DNA from: Oscillospiraceae bacterium
Lineage (GTDB): Bacteria > Bacillota > Clostridia > Oscillospirales > Oscillospiraceae
NCBI GenBank assembly: GCA_017437095.1
Contig: JAFSBW010000005.1
Coordinates: 1-54,019, forward strand
Reading direction: 5' to 3'
DNA length: 54,019 bases
Positions 1 through 8,160 of this stretch are shown in pieces. The position numbers and the translations under genes were made by a program. Positions within the stretch are counted from its first letter, which is position 1. Each line of letters begins with the position of its first letter. The notes under the pieces were generated by a model. The model was not told the origin of the DNA. It ran no database searches and worked only from the letters and a program-made list of their open reading frames with translations.

Positions 1-40
1 AGACACCCCCAAAAAAGAATCATTATTCAGATTTTACCGT

Positions 41-112
41 AGGGGGCGGCCTGTGTGCCGCCCCTATTGGTGTTTTATGGGCATTTTATCGGAATGGCAC
101 ATAGGCCATTCC
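41..112. repeat. Pair of REP-like intergenic palindromes
   Basis: Two hairpins lie downstream of the HAD gene. The first pairs AGGGGGCGGC (41-50) with GCCGCCCCT (57-65), with one unpaired G. The second pairs GGAATGGC (91-98) with GCCATTCC (105-112). The pair is flanked by GTAGGG on the left and CCCTAC on the right, so the block is a head-to-head composite. A similar GC-rich pair lies at 12926-12995. Neither has a U-tract, so simple termination is not the obvious role. Confidence 0.45.
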
Positions 113-145
113 CTACATTATGCATTTTGAGACAGCCCCTTATTT

Positions 146-778
146 TTATACCAATTGCAATAGGTCTTCCGGCTTTTCCGCAATGGCCACTGCCCCTGCT
201 TCCAGCATTTCTTCCCGGGTGCCGTAGCCCCAGGCTACGCCAACGGTAGCAATGCCATGCTCCTTAGCGCCCAGCACATCGAATTTGGTATCGCCTACCA
301 TTACCACATTTTCCAGGCTTCCAACCTTGCCCAGCAGATAGGCGATCACATCCGCCTTATGGGAGCGGCTGCCGTCCATAGTAGCGCCGCAGATCAGCTC
401 AAAATACTGGGCAAGCTCAAACTTTTCCAGGATCTCAACGGACATGGTTTCCGGCTTGGAGGTAGCTACAAACAGCCGATGCCCCGCCTTTTGCAAAGCT
501 TCCAGGGTTTCCCGAATGCCGGGGTAGGGGTAGTTTTCAAACTTGCCTATAGTAGTGTACCGGCTGCGGTATACCCGGATGGCCTCGTCGGTGCGGTCGG
601 CAGGAACGCCGAAGCGGATAAAGCTTTGATCCAAAGGCGGGCCAACGATCACCCGCAGCGCTTCCCGGCTGGGGATGGGGAGGCCGAAATGCTCCAGCGC
701 CAAAATGGCGCAGTTGATAATGCCCTCGCCGGAATCGGTAAGCGTTCCGTCCAGATCAAAGAGTATGTTTTTCGTCAT
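146..778 (-). CDS. HAD-superfamily phosphatase (phosphoglycolate phosphatase/PpaX-like)
   Basis: 210 aa, a normal length for the Gph/PpaX group of haloacid dehalogenase phosphatases. Motif I is FDLDGTLTDS, with nucleophile D8 and acid/base D10. A small cap domain follows. Motif II is VATSKPE (T106), motif III is K141, and motif IV is VGDTKFD (D163, D167). This predicts a cytoplasmic Mg-dependent phosphomonoesterase. The true substrate (phosphoglycolate, pyrophosphate or another) cannot be read from sequence. The start is set by AAGGAG eight bases upstream of the ATG. It is the last of three same-strand genes, 10 bp after the COG2509 gene, so probably one operon. Confidence 0.88.
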   Translation of the reverse strand: MTKNILFDLDGTLTDSGEGIINCAILALEHFGLPIPSREALRVIVGPPLDQSFIRFGVPADRTDEAIRVYRSRYTTIGKFENYPYPGIRETLEALQKAGHRLFVATSKPETMSVEILEKFELAQYFELICGATMDGSRSHKADVIAYLLGKVGSLENVVMVGDTKFDVLGAKEHGIATVGVAWGYGTREEMLEAGAVAIAEKPEDLLQLV

Positions 779-788
779 AGTGTTCTCC

Positions 789-2375
789 TTATTTATCTGC
801 TTCCAGAGAATTTATGAGCGCTTCCGCGCAGACAATGCCGTCCACGGCAGCAGACATGATGCCCCCGGCATATCCGGCCCCTTCGCCCGCAGGGAAAAGC
901 CCGGCAATGGCGCAGGTTTTATTTTCATCCCGGAGGATCTTTACCGGGGAGGAGCTTCTGGTTTCCGGCGCGGTAAGCACGGCATCGTGCCCGGCAAAGC
1001 CTGCAAGGCTTACATCCAGAGCGGGCAGGGCGGTTTTTAGGGCGGTGGTGATCTTTTCCGGCAGGACATCGTGCAGGTCGCACCAGGTTACTCCCGGGCG
1101 GTAGGTGGGCTCTACAGAGCCGGGGCCACTGCTTGCCCGCCCGGCCAAAAAGTCGCCTACAAGCTGAGCAGGGGCGCGGTAGTTGCTTCCGCCAGCCCGG
1201 AACGCCGCTTCCTCAATTTCCCGCTGCCAGTACATACCCGCCAGGGGATGCTCGCTGGGGAAATCCTTGGGGTTTAGGCTCACCAGCAGCGCCGCGTTGG
1301 CGTTATCGCCGGAGCGGTCGCAATAGCTCATGCCGTTGGTGACCACACGGCCCTCTTCGCTGGCGGCTGCTACCACATAGCCGCCGGGGCACATACAGAA
1401 GGTGTAAACCGTTTCGTTTTCCAGGTGCTTTACCAGCTTATAGTCCGCAGGAGGGAGGATGGGGTTGTCGCTGCCATACTGGGCGGTATTCACCAGCGCC
1501 TGGCTATGCTCAATGCGCACGCCCATGGCAAAGGGCTTGGCTTCCATAGGCAGGCCCATATCGTAGAGCATCTGGAAGGTATCCCGGGCGCTATGGCCGA
1601 TGGCGAAAATGCACTTGGAGCAAGCAAGCTCTTCGGTGCCGTTGATCTGCAGCCCGGTAAGACGCCCGTTTTCCTGCCGGATGGCGGTAACCTGGCTTAA
1701 AAAGCGCACTTCGCCCCCCAGCTCGATCACCTTTTTGCGCAGATTCTGCACCACATCCAGCAATACATCCGTGCCCACATGGGGCTTGGCATCGTAGAGA
1801 ATATCCTCCCCGGCGCCAAAGCGCACCAGCTGATCCAGCACCCAATGGATACGGGGGTTATTTACGCCGGTGTTCAGCTTTCCGTCGGAAAAAGTGCCCG
1901 CGCCGCCTTCGCCAAACTGCACATTGCTTTTGGTATCCAGCTGGCCGGTGGCGAAAAAGCGCTCTACCTTGTCATGCCGGGCTTGGGCGTCCTCGCCCCG
2001 CTCCAAAACAAGGGGGGCAAGCCCCGCCTGGGCCAGGATCAAAGCGGCGAATATACCCGCCGGGCCAAAGCCGACTACAACGGGCCGATCAGCCATAGCA
2101 GGAGCATTTTTAGGCGGCTTGTAGTAGGTGTTTTCTACCAGGCTGGCCCGCTTAAAGCCGCTTTGCTTCAATATCCGCTTTTCGTTGCCGCTAACGGCTA
2201 CATCTACGGTATATACGATCTTCACATCCGGCTTTTTCCGGGCGTCGATGCTGCGGCGCACGATGGTAAGCTTTAAAATTTTGGAGTTTTGTATCTTTAG
2301 CAGCCTTGCCGCCTCAAAGGGGAGCTGATGCTCGCTATGCTCCGGGGGCAGGGCAATTTCTCTAATTCTGATCAT
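789..2375 (-). CDS. FAD-dependent dehydrogenase, COG2509 family
   Basis: 528 aa. After a ~90-residue N-terminal domain rich in basic residues, a Rossmann FAD motif VVVGFGPAGIFAAL starts near residue 99 (GxGxxG at 102-107). The rest matches the large uncharacterised COG2509 flavoproteins widespread in Firmicutes. No membrane segment is visible, so it should be cytoplasmic. The substrate is unknown. Its start overlaps the end of the upstream HI0933-type gene by 14 bp, implying translational coupling of two flavoproteins; AAAGGAAAC precedes the ATG. The family call is firm but no pathway is implied. Confidence 0.85.
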   Translation of the reverse strand: MIRIREIALPPEHSEHQLPFEAARLLKIQNSKILKLTIVRRSIDARKKPDVKIVYTVDVAVSGNEKRILKQSGFKRASLVENTYYKPPKNAPAMADRPVVVGFGPAGIFAALILAQAGLAPLVLERGEDAQARHDKVERFFATGQLDTKSNVQFGEGGAGTFSDGKLNTGVNNPRIHWVLDQLVRFGAGEDILYDAKPHVGTDVLLDVVQNLRKKVIELGGEVRFLSQVTAIRQENGRLTGLQINGTEELACSKCIFAIGHSARDTFQMLYDMGLPMEAKPFAMGVRIEHSQALVNTAQYGSDNPILPPADYKLVKHLENETVYTFCMCPGGYVVAAASEEGRVVTNGMSYCDRSGDNANAALLVSLNPKDFPSEHPLAGMYWQREIEEAAFRAGGSNYRAPAQLVGDFLAGRASSGPGSVEPTYRPGVTWCDLHDVLPEKITTALKTALPALDVSLAGFAGHDAVLTAPETRSSSPVKILRDENKTCAIAGLFPAGEGAGYAGGIMSAAVDGIVCAEALINSLEADK

Positions 2376-3585
2376 TTGTTTCCTTTCCGGCGCTGTATCC
2401 GGCGGTCAGGCCGGAGGCCCAGGCCCACTGCAGATTGTAGCCGCCGCAATCACCGTCAATATCCAATACCTCGCCGCAGGCGTAAAGGCCTGGGGTGAGC
2501 TTGCTTTCCATAGTCTGGCTGTTAAATTGGCCGGTAAGCACGCCGCCGGCGGTCACCTGGGCGCTGTCCATGCCCATTGGCTCGGAAAGCTCCAGATAAA
2601 AGCCCTTGAGCATATTGGCCAGATTATCCAGCGTAATATCATCCAGCTGAGAAATGGGGGGTTCCGGGTGGATTCCCGCGTTTTTGCACAGCACCCGGCC
2701 CAGCCGGTTATGCAAAATGCCCGTAAGCAGCTCGCTGCAATTAAGGCCGGTTTCCCGCTTAGCATCCAGCAGCGCAAAAAGCTTTTCGCCGCTGAGCTGG
2801 GGCAGAAAATCGATCTTGGCTTCCCAGCAGCCGGCTTCCCGACAAACATCCCGGGAAATTTCAAAAACCACCGGGCCGGAAAGGCCGTATTCCGTAAACT
2901 GCAGCTCGCCCCGGCTTTGAGAGAACAGCTTGTCGTCTTTTAGGATCTCAATGGCACAGTTGCACCTTACACCTTTCAGGCTGACACAGCCCTGCCAGGG
3001 GGATCTCAGCTGCACCAGGGCGGGGCGCAGTTCGGTAGATTTGTGGCCCAGCTTGCCCAGCAGCTTGTAGCCCGCCATGCTGCCGCCCAGCTTTGTGCCG
3101 GCAAGGCCGCCGCAGGCGACGATCACTTTATCGCAAAGGTATTTTTCTTCCTTGGTTTCCAGGCAAAACTGGCTGCCTACTTTGCGGGCTTTCAGGATCT
3201 CGCAGCCAAGCAGGGTGCGTATATTGCTTTTTTCCAAGCAGAAGCGCAGGCAATCTACCACAGAGTTTGCCTGGTCGGAATAAGGGTATACCCGGCCGGT
3301 TTCTTCGCTGACCGTAAGAAGCCCCAGGCTTTCAAACCAGGCAAGCACTTTTTCCGGGGGAAAGCTTTCCAGAGCGGGTTGGGCAAAGGCGGGGTTTTCC
3401 CCGTGGAAGCCCTGAGCTATAGCATTTAGGTTTGTCAGGTTGCAGCGGCCGTTGCCGGTAGCCAGCAGCTTGCGCCCAAGGCGAGCCTGCCGCTCAAAAA
3501 GCAGAACTTGGTTTTGTTCATTTTGGGCTGCAGCCCAGGCTGCTGCCATACCGCTGGCGCCGCCGCCAATAATACCGATCACCAT
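2362..3585 (-). CDS. HI0933/YhiN-family NAD(P)/FAD-dependent oxidoreductase
   Basis: 407 aa from the chosen start. It opens with the dinucleotide-binding motif IGGGASGMAAA (residues 6-16) and has FERQARLGRKLLATGNGRCN, typical of the HI0933 (YhiN/BaiN-like) family, with a C-terminal GGYNLQWAWASGL FAD-contacting segment. BaiN-type members reduce bile-acid intermediates, but most of the family have no known substrate and I do not assign one. An upstream in-frame ATG at 3618 exists, but AAGGAGGGG lies directly before the ATG at 3585. It is first in the three-gene minus-strand unit and overlaps the COG2509 gene by 14 bp. Confidence 0.85.
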   Translation of the reverse strand: MVIGIIGGGASGMAAAWAAAQNEQNQVLLFERQARLGRKLLATGNGRCNLTNLNAIAQGFHGENPAFAQPALESFPPEKVLAWFESLGLLTVSEETGRVYPYSDQANSVVDCLRFCLEKSNIRTLLGCEILKARKVGSQFCLETKEEKYLCDKVIVACGGLAGTKLGGSMAGYKLLGKLGHKSTELRPALVQLRSPWQGCVSLKGVRCNCAIEILKDDKLFSQSRGELQFTEYGLSGPVVFEISRDVCREAGCWEAKIDFLPQLSGEKLFALLDAKRETGLNCSELLTGILHNRLGRVLCKNAGIHPEPPISQLDDITLDNLANMLKGFYLELSEPMGMDSAQVTAGGVLTGQFNSQTMESKLTPGLYACGEVLDIDGDCGGYNLQWAWASGLTAGYSAGKETNDQN

Positions 3586-3657
3586 AGCTGCCCCTCCTTG
3601 TTTCGTGTTATCATCCATTATATCGCAAAACGGCCATTGTTACAAGGAAAATCTTGT

Positions 3658-3685
3658 TTGCAAATGGGAAAACTCATGCTATAAT
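3658..3685 (+). promoter_or_regulatory. Sigma-A type promoter for the S4-domain gene
   Basis: TTGCAA (3658-3663), 16-bp spacer, TATAAT (3680-3685). The coding start at 3702 lies only about 17 bp after the -10 box, so the leader would be very short. Confidence 0.6.
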
Positions 3686-3701
3686 ACTCCCGGTGAGAAT
3701 A

Positions 3702-4487
3702 ATGGAAAGAAGCAATATTGATAAAATAGCCCATTCCGCTGAAGACAAGCTGCTGCTTGCCAAGCTTTGGGATAAGATCACGGCGGGTATGCGCAAGAAT
3801 ATCCTGGCCAGTACCGGCTTTTTATCCCCCAGAGAGCAGGAGATGGCGAGGTTTCTTTTCGGTGAGCAAGAGGGGCTGCATTTTTTCGGCGGCTATGCGG
3901 ATGCCGAGCGGAAGATGCTTGTTTTTCTGCCGGATTACCTGCCGGAGGAGGAACTGTGGGGCGAGGATTCGCCAGTGGCCTGCCTGCGCTGCAGTTTTTT
4001 CCAGGGCGATAGCCCCAGCCACCGGGATTTTCTGGGCGCGCTTATGGGCGAGGGCATCAGCAGAGAAACCTTGGGCGATATTTGCGTAGGCCAGGGCAGG
4101 TGCGATTTTTTTGCAACCAAAGACATCGCCCCCTATATTTTGCAGAATTTTACCGGGGCGGGGCGCACCAAGCTGCATATTGAAAGCATCCCCCTGGCCC
4201 AAGCCCAGATCCCCGAGCCGGAAACCAAAGAGATCCGGGATACGGTTGCCTCCTTGCGGCTGGATAGCATAATTTCCAGCGGTTTTCGTATCGGCAGAAG
4301 CCTGGCTTGCCAGTATATAGCGGCAGGGAAGGCAGCTATTGACGGCCTGCCCTGCGAAAAGCCGGATAAGGCGGTAGCCGAAGGGGCAAAAGTTTCAGTG
4401 CGGGGGCTGGGAAAGATCCGCCTGACATCCGTGAACGGAGAAACCAAAAAGGGGCGCATTAGCGTTACCATCCATAAGTATATTTAA
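3702..4487 (+). CDS. YlmH-like RNA-binding protein with S4 domain
   Basis: 261 aa from ATG 3702, close to the usual length of YlmH proteins. The N-terminal two thirds match the YlmH region (LSPREQEMARFL, LGDILV-like LGDICVGQGRCDFF). The C-terminal part is an S4 RNA-binding domain, RLDSIISSGFRIGRSLACQYIAAGKAAIDG. YlmH proteins sit in division gene clusters in many Firmicutes and have been linked to ribosome rescue; here the neighbours are not division genes. A 16-residue upstream extension is possible, but it would start upstream of the promoter -10 box, so the internal ATG is preferred. The next gene follows after 10 bp. Confidence 0.8.
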   Translation: MERSNIDKIAHSAEDKLLLAKLWDKITAGMRKNILASTGFLSPREQEMARFLFGEQEGLHFFGGYADAERKMLVFLPDYLPEEELWGEDSPVACLRCSFFQGDSPSHRDFLGALMGEGISRETLGDICVGQGRCDFFATKDIAPYILQNFTGAGRTKLHIESIPLAQAQIPEPETKEIRDTVASLRLDSIISSGFRIGRSLACQYIAAGKAAIDGLPCEKPDKAVAEGAKVSVRGLGKIRLTSVNGETKKGRISVTIHKYI

Positions 4488-4497
4488 GGAGCAAACC

Positions 4498-4701
4498 ATG
4501 AACATGAATGAAGTGATTGCCCGCATCAATGCGCTGGCAGCTAAAAACAAGGCCGAGGGCCTTACCCAGGAGGAGCTTGCCGAGCGGGACAAGCTGCGCC
4601 GTATCTATATCGATTCTGTAAAAGCCAGCCTGGTGGGCCAGCTGGAAAATACCTATATCGTTGAGCCTGACGGCACGAAGACCAAGGTAAAGCACAAGTA
4701 A
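4498..4701 (+). CDS. DUF896 (YnzC-type) small protein
   Basis: 67 aa. The sequence pattern INALAAKNKAEGLTQEELAERDKLRRIYID followed by VKASLVGQLENTYIVEPDG is diagnostic of the UPF0291/DUF896 family of small, helical, soluble proteins found in Firmicutes. B. subtilis YnzC belongs here. Members are often coexpressed with stress or SOS genes, but the molecular role is not settled. AAGGAG precedes the ATG. It probably shares a transcript with the S4 gene (10 bp gap) and the unknown gene downstream. Confidence 0.9.
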   Translation: MNMNEVIARINALAAKNKAEGLTQEELAERDKLRRIYIDSVKASLVGQLENTYIVEPDGTKTKVKHK

Positions 4702-4744
4702 TATAAAGATGCGCGCCCGGAAAGAAAGGCGCTAGGAGGCTGCT

Positions 4745-5116
4745 ATGTCCATATTCAGCAAAATTTTCTCCCGCACAAAAGAAAACGCTGCCCCAAAATC
4801 TGAATGGGAGCAGCTGGTAGAAGCTATGCACGATCAGCAGCTGGATTGCTTCGACGGCGTTGTGGAAGCGCTTTACAGCAAGGATAATTCCCGCCGTTTT
4901 GTAGTCTGCCAAGGCAGCGATGGGCTGTACCGCTATGAGTACCAGGAGCTTCGGCTGTATACCAAAGAGGAGAAGGAGTTTTTCGCCTTGATGGGCAAAG
5001 ACGGCGATGCCTGCTGGACCATTGACTGCACCAGCGACGATTGCCCCGGCTGGCCTACCCAAGAAGATGCCCGGCGGCAGCTGGAAAAAGAGCCGGAATA
5101 CAAGAAATATTTTTAA
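4745..5116 (+). CDS. Hypothetical small soluble protein
   Basis: 123 aa, not recognised. It has a basic N-terminus (FSKIFSRTKENAAPK), then an acidic, mixed alpha/beta body ending in the charged tail DARRQLEKEPEYKKYF. No signal peptide, membrane segment or metal motif is evident; cysteines occur as TIDCTSDDCPGW near residues 95-105. The ribosome site GGAGG lies 6 bases before the ATG. It is last in the three-gene plus-strand unit and is followed by a strong bidirectional terminator, which supports it as a real gene. Confidence 0.65.
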   Translation: MSIFSKIFSRTKENAAPKSEWEQLVEAMHDQQLDCFDGVVEALYSKDNSRRFVVCQGSDGLYRYEYQELRLYTKEEKEFFALMGKDGDACWTIDCTSDDCPGWPTQEDARRQLEKEPEYKKYF

Positions 5117-5130
5117 TTTTTCAATGCAAT

Positions 5131-5173
5131 AAAAAGCCATTGCGCCCCTTTTTCGGTGCGCAATGGCATTTTT
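5131..5173. terminator. Bidirectional intrinsic terminator
   Basis: Perfect 10-bp stem GCCATTGCGC (5136-5145) / GCGCAATGGC (5158-5167), preceded by AAAAA and followed by ATTTTT. It separates convergent genes ending at 5116 (+) and 5179 (-). Confidence 0.9.
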
Positions 5174-5178
5174 ATCAG

Positions 5179-5787
5179 CTATTCTTCTTCGCAGGCATAG
5201 GCGGTGAGGGCGGATATCTCATAGGCAGTTCTAAGCTCGCTGCCGCTTTCGGTGGTTTTGTGGTAGGTCCTGCTTTGCAGCCGCCCTTCTATGTGGATGC
5301 GGTCGCCTACGGCGCAGCCGCTGATCTCCTGGGCGATCCTGCCCCAAAGGATGCAGGGCAGATAATCTGCCCTATGAAAAGCTCTGGGTACGGCCAGCAT
5401 TACATCGCAGATCTCCCGCCCCAGAGGTGTAAGGCGGTAGATAGGCTCCCGGCAGAGGGCGCCCTGCAATACCACTTCGTTCATGGCCGGGCCATCTTCC
5501 GCCATAATGGCGGAAGCAAACAGAAAGATCATCAGCCGCCTAACGCCGTCTACCCGGTAGTTATGGGAGCGGATCTGCCCGGTAACCGTAAGCATACCGC
5601 CGCCGCAGGGGTCGATGCTTTGCACCAGCCTTTCTTCCGCAATGATGGGCAGCGTATCCACAGCGCCGGAAAGCCTGGGCACATTCAGATAAAAGCGGAA
5701 AAAACGACGGCCATGGTTATCGTGGGAAAATTCCGGCAGGGCCTGCAGCTCCCCCCGGAGTGTAATAGAGTTTACAGATTGTTCCAA
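5179..5787 (-). CDS. Single-stranded DNA-binding (SSB/PriB-like OB-fold) protein
   Basis: 202 aa from a TTG start. Residues ~100-190 look like an SSB/PriB OB-fold: NEVVLQGALCREPIYRLTPLGREICDVMLAVPR, then CILWGRIAQEISGCAVGDRIHIEGRLQSRTY. The N-terminal half (SITLRGELQALPEFSHDNHG...FYLNVPR) reads as a second, more divergent OB-fold, so the protein appears to be a tandem. It lacks the acidic C-terminal tip of housekeeping SSB (it ends ACEEE), so it is probably an accessory SSB. The upstream GTG at 5796 is possible, but GAGGTGG spaced 6 bases before TTG 5787 favours the shorter form. Confidence 0.75.
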   Translation of the reverse strand: MEQSVNSITLRGELQALPEFSHDNHGRRFFRFYLNVPRLSGAVDTLPIIAEERLVQSIDPCGGGMLTVTGQIRSHNYRVDGVRRLMIFLFASAIMAEDGPAMNEVVLQGALCREPIYRLTPLGREICDVMLAVPRAFHRADYLPCILWGRIAQEISGCAVGDRIHIEGRLQSRTYHKTTESGSELRTAYEISALTAYACEEE

Positions 5788-5840
5788 TGGTACCACCTCA
5801 GATCACAGATGTATGGAACATCCTATGGCCCGGAAGTAAC

Positions 5841-5873
5841 AAAAAGAACTGCGGCAGCTTGTGGCTGCCGCAG
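5841..5873 (-). terminator. Intrinsic terminator after ygiQ-type gene
   Basis: Perfect stem CTGCGGCAGC (5849-5858) / GCTGCCGCAG (5864-5873), followed on the minus strand by TTCTTTTT. It lies just past the stop of the radical SAM gene. Confidence 0.88.
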
Positions 5874-5879
5874 CAGGGG

Positions 5880-7808
5880 TTATTTTCTTTTCGCCCTGGC
5901 GGGCTTTGCCGGCGATTTGGGGGCGCTTTTCTTTGGGGTGGGCGCTGTTTTCTTAGGCGCTGCTTTGGCGGCGGGTTTGCCTTTGAGGCTCTTGGCAGGG
6001 GGCGCAGAGGTCACTCTGGGCGGCACGGCCCGAATCAGGCATTTTGGCCCGGAGCCGATGAGATCCTCCCGGTGGGCTTTGATAAGCGCCTCTTTTACCA
6101 GGTAGTAATTCTTGGGGTTGCGGTACTGGATCAGGGCCCGCTGCATAGCCTTTTCGTGGGGATCGGTAGGCACATATACCTTTTCCATAGTGCGCGGGTC
6201 AAGGCCGGTATAGTACATAACTGTGGAAAGGGTAGAGGGGGTGGGGTAGAAATCCTGCACCTGCTCCGGGTTGTAGCCCATTTCCCTTATGTATTCAGCC
6301 AGCTCTATGGCCTCTTTCAGGGTAGAGCCGGGGTGGCTGCTCATAAGGTAGGGCACTAAGAACTGATTCATGCCGTACTGCTTATTCAGCCGGTAGTATT
6401 TATCCACAAATTGGTTGTATACCGCGTTTTTGGGTTTGCCCATCCGGGAAAGCACCGCATCGGACACATGCTCCGGGGCTACCTTGAGCTGGCCGGAGAT
6501 ATGGAACTGCACCAGCTCTTTAAAGAAGGTATCCTTCTTATCCGCCAGCAAATAGTCGAAGCGGATGCCGCTGCGCACAAAAACCTTTTTAACCCCGGGG
6601 ATCTTGCGCAGCTTGCGAAGCAGAGCTACATAGTCGCTATGGTCGGCCTTCATGTTTTTGCAAGGGGTGGGGTAGAGGCATTGCCGGCCGCCGCATGCGC
6701 CCTTGGTAAGCTGCTTTTCGCAGGCCGGATGGCGGAAATTGGCGGTAGGGCCGCCCACATCGTGGATATAGCCCTTAAAGTCCTTGTCTTTGGCCATAAG
6801 CTCTGCTTCGGCCAGGATGGACTCGTGGCTTCGGGTTTGAATAATGCGGCCCTGGTGAAAGGTGAGGGCGCAGAAGGAGCAAGCGCCGAAGCAGCCCCGG
6901 TTGCTTACCAGGCTGAATTTTACCTCTTCAATGGCAGGCACGCCCCCGGCCTTTTCGTAGCTGGGGTGGTAGGCGCGGCAGTAGGGCAGGGCGTATACAT
7001 CGTCCATCTCCTGGGTGGTCAGGGGCTTCTGGGGCGGGTTTTGCACCACAAATTCCTTGCCGTAAGGCTCGGCCAGGCGCTTGGCGGTAAAGGGATCGCA
7101 GTTGCCGTACTGCAGCTTAAAGCTTTCGGCGTAGGTGCGCTTGTTGGCTTTCAGGCTTTCATAAGAAGGAAGCACGATGGTGGGCAGGCTTTCGTCCAGC
7201 TCCGCAGCGCGGAAAACCGTGCCGTCAATATAAGTAATGTCCTTTACATCCATGCCGGCATTCAGAGCTTCGGCGATCTCTACGATGCTCTTTTCGCCCA
7301 TACCGTACATAAGCAGATCTGCCTGGCTGTCCAGCAGAATGGAGCGCTTCAGGCTTTCGCTCCAGTAATCATAGTGGGCAAGGCGGCGCAGGCTGGCTTC
7401 AATACCGCCGATGAGGATAGGCACATCCTTATAAAGCTGGCGGATCAGGTTGCAGTAAACTACCGTAGCATAGTCCGGCCGTTTGCCCATTACGCCGCCG
7501 GGAGTAAAGGCATCGGTCTTGCGGCGGTGCTTGGTAACGGAATAGTGGTTGACCATGGAGTCCATATTGCCGCCGCTGACCAAAAAGCCCAGCCTTGGGC
7601 GGCCGTAAACATCGATGGATTTGGGGTTTTTCCAATCCGGCTGGGAGATGATACCTACAGTATACCCATGGCTTTCCAGCACACGGCTGATGATAGCGTG
7701 ACCAAAAGAAGGATGGTCTACATAGGCATCGCCAATGACATACACAAAGTCACACTGCTGCCAGCCCCGGTCCAGCATATCCTGTTTGCAAATGGGAAGA
7801 AAGCTCAT
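5880..7808 (-). CDS. YgiQ-family radical SAM protein (UPF0313)
   Basis: 642 aa, in the usual 600-700 range. An N-terminal B12-binding-like region ([22 protein letters not shown]) precedes the radical SAM core. The Fe-S motif CFGACSFC places the ligands at C306, C310 and C313. Later features include [18 protein letters not shown] and the [17 protein letters not shown] segment typical of YgiQ. The reaction is unknown for the family. The C-terminus carries a ~45-residue Lys/Ala/Pro-rich tail ([16 protein letters not shown]...) likely to be disordered and perhaps nucleic-acid binding. It is transcribed alone, with its own terminator. Confidence 0.9.
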   Translation of the reverse strand: MSFLPICKQDMLDRGWQQCDFVYVIGDAYVDHPSFGHAIISRVLESHGYTVGIISQPDWKNPKSIDVYGRPRLGFLVSGGNMDSMVNHYSVTKHRRKTDAFTPGGVMGKRPDYATVVYCNLIRQLYKDVPILIGGIEASLRRLAHYDYWSESLKRSILLDSQADLLMYGMGEKSIVEIAEALNAGMDVKDITYIDGTVFRAAELDESLPTIVLPSYESLKANKRTYAESFKLQYGNCDPFTAKRLAEPYGKEFVVQNPPQKPLTTQEMDDVYALPYCRAYHPSYEKAGGVPAIEEVKFSLVSNRGCFGACSFCALTFHQGRIIQTRSHESILAEAELMAKDKDFKGYIHDVGGPTANFRHPACEKQLTKGACGGRQCLYPTPCKNMKADHSDYVALLRKLRKIPGVKKVFVRSGIRFDYLLADKKDTFFKELVQFHISGQLKVAPEHVSDAVLSRMGKPKNAVYNQFVDKYYRLNKQYGMNQFLVPYLMSSHPGSTLKEAIELAEYIREMGYNPEQVQDFYPTPSTLSTVMYYTGLDPRTMEKVYVPTDPHEKAMQRALIQYRNPKNYYLVKEALIKAHREDLIGSGPKCLIRAVPPRVTSAPPAKSLKGKPAAKAAPKKTAPTPKKSAPKSPAKPARAKRK

Positions 7809-7901
7809 AATCTGCCTCCAAGGATCGTTTGCCTACAGTATAGCATGAAAAGAAGAAAAAGGGAAGATATGAAAAAACTTTGAAAAAAGTCAAAAAAAGT
7901 G

Positions 7902-7930
7902 TTGACAAAAAGGAGTCTCTGTGCTAATAT
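7902..7930 (+). promoter_or_regulatory. Promoter of tRNA-Leu(CAG)
   Basis: TTGACA (7902-7907), 17-bp spacer, extended -10 TGC-TAATAT (7925-7930). An overlapping TATAAT at 7928-7933 gives a 20-bp spacer and is less likely. Confidence 0.65.
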
Positions 7931-7968
7931 AATCAAGCGTTCAGGGAACTGAAGCGAACAGAATACAT

Positions 7969-8056
7969 GCGCAAGTGGTGGAATTGGTAGACTCGCTAGA
8001 TTCAGGTTCTAGTGCTCATTCCGGGCATGCGGGTTCAAGTCCCGCCTTGCGCACCA
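7969..8056 (+). tRNA. tRNA-Leu(CAG)
   Basis: 88 nt with encoded CCA. Acceptor stem GCGCAAG/CTTGCGC, long variable arm (GCTCATTCCGGGC), T-loop TTCAAGT. Anticodon stem CTAGA/TCTAG with loop TTCAGGT gives anticodon CAG, reading CTG leucine codons. It has its own promoter and a strong terminator; an inverted copy of its T-arm sits beyond that terminator (8106-8117). Confidence 0.96.
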
Positions 8057-8063
8057 ACAGATA

Positions 8064-8092
8064 AGATGCACCGTCTGGTGCATCTTTTTTTG
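8064..8092 (+). terminator. Terminator of tRNA-Leu(CAG)
   Basis: Stem AGATGCACC (8064-8072) / GGTGCATCT (8077-8085), GTCT loop, then a run of T. Confidence 0.93.
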
Positions 8093-8105
8093 TTTATTAC
8101 GGAAT

Positions 8106-8117
8106 GGCGGGACTTGA
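8106..8117 (-). repeat. Inverted partial copy of tRNA-Leu(CAG) T-arm
   Basis: GGCGGGACTTGA here is the exact reverse complement of TCAAGTCCCGCC at 8035-8046 inside the tRNA. The two copies stand nearly equidistant from the terminator stem (17 nt left, 20 nt right), so the terminator is the centre of a decayed larger palindrome. See the matching cases at tRNA-Ser(GCT) and tRNA-Leu(GAG). Confidence 0.7.
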
Positions 8118-8128
8118 TCGCATAATGC

Positions 8129-8158
8129 AAACCAGACACACTTTGTGTGCCTGGTTTT
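8129..8158. terminator. Hairpin between tRNA-Leu region and anti-sigma gene
   Basis: AACCAGACACAC pairs with the GTGTGCCTGGTT side around a TTTG loop, with one internal mismatch. The T-run is on the plus side (GGTTTTTCTT), while the minus-strand anti-sigma gene ends at 8161. It is probably a bidirectional terminator, weaker in the minus direction. Confidence 0.55.
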
Positions 8159-8160
8159 TC

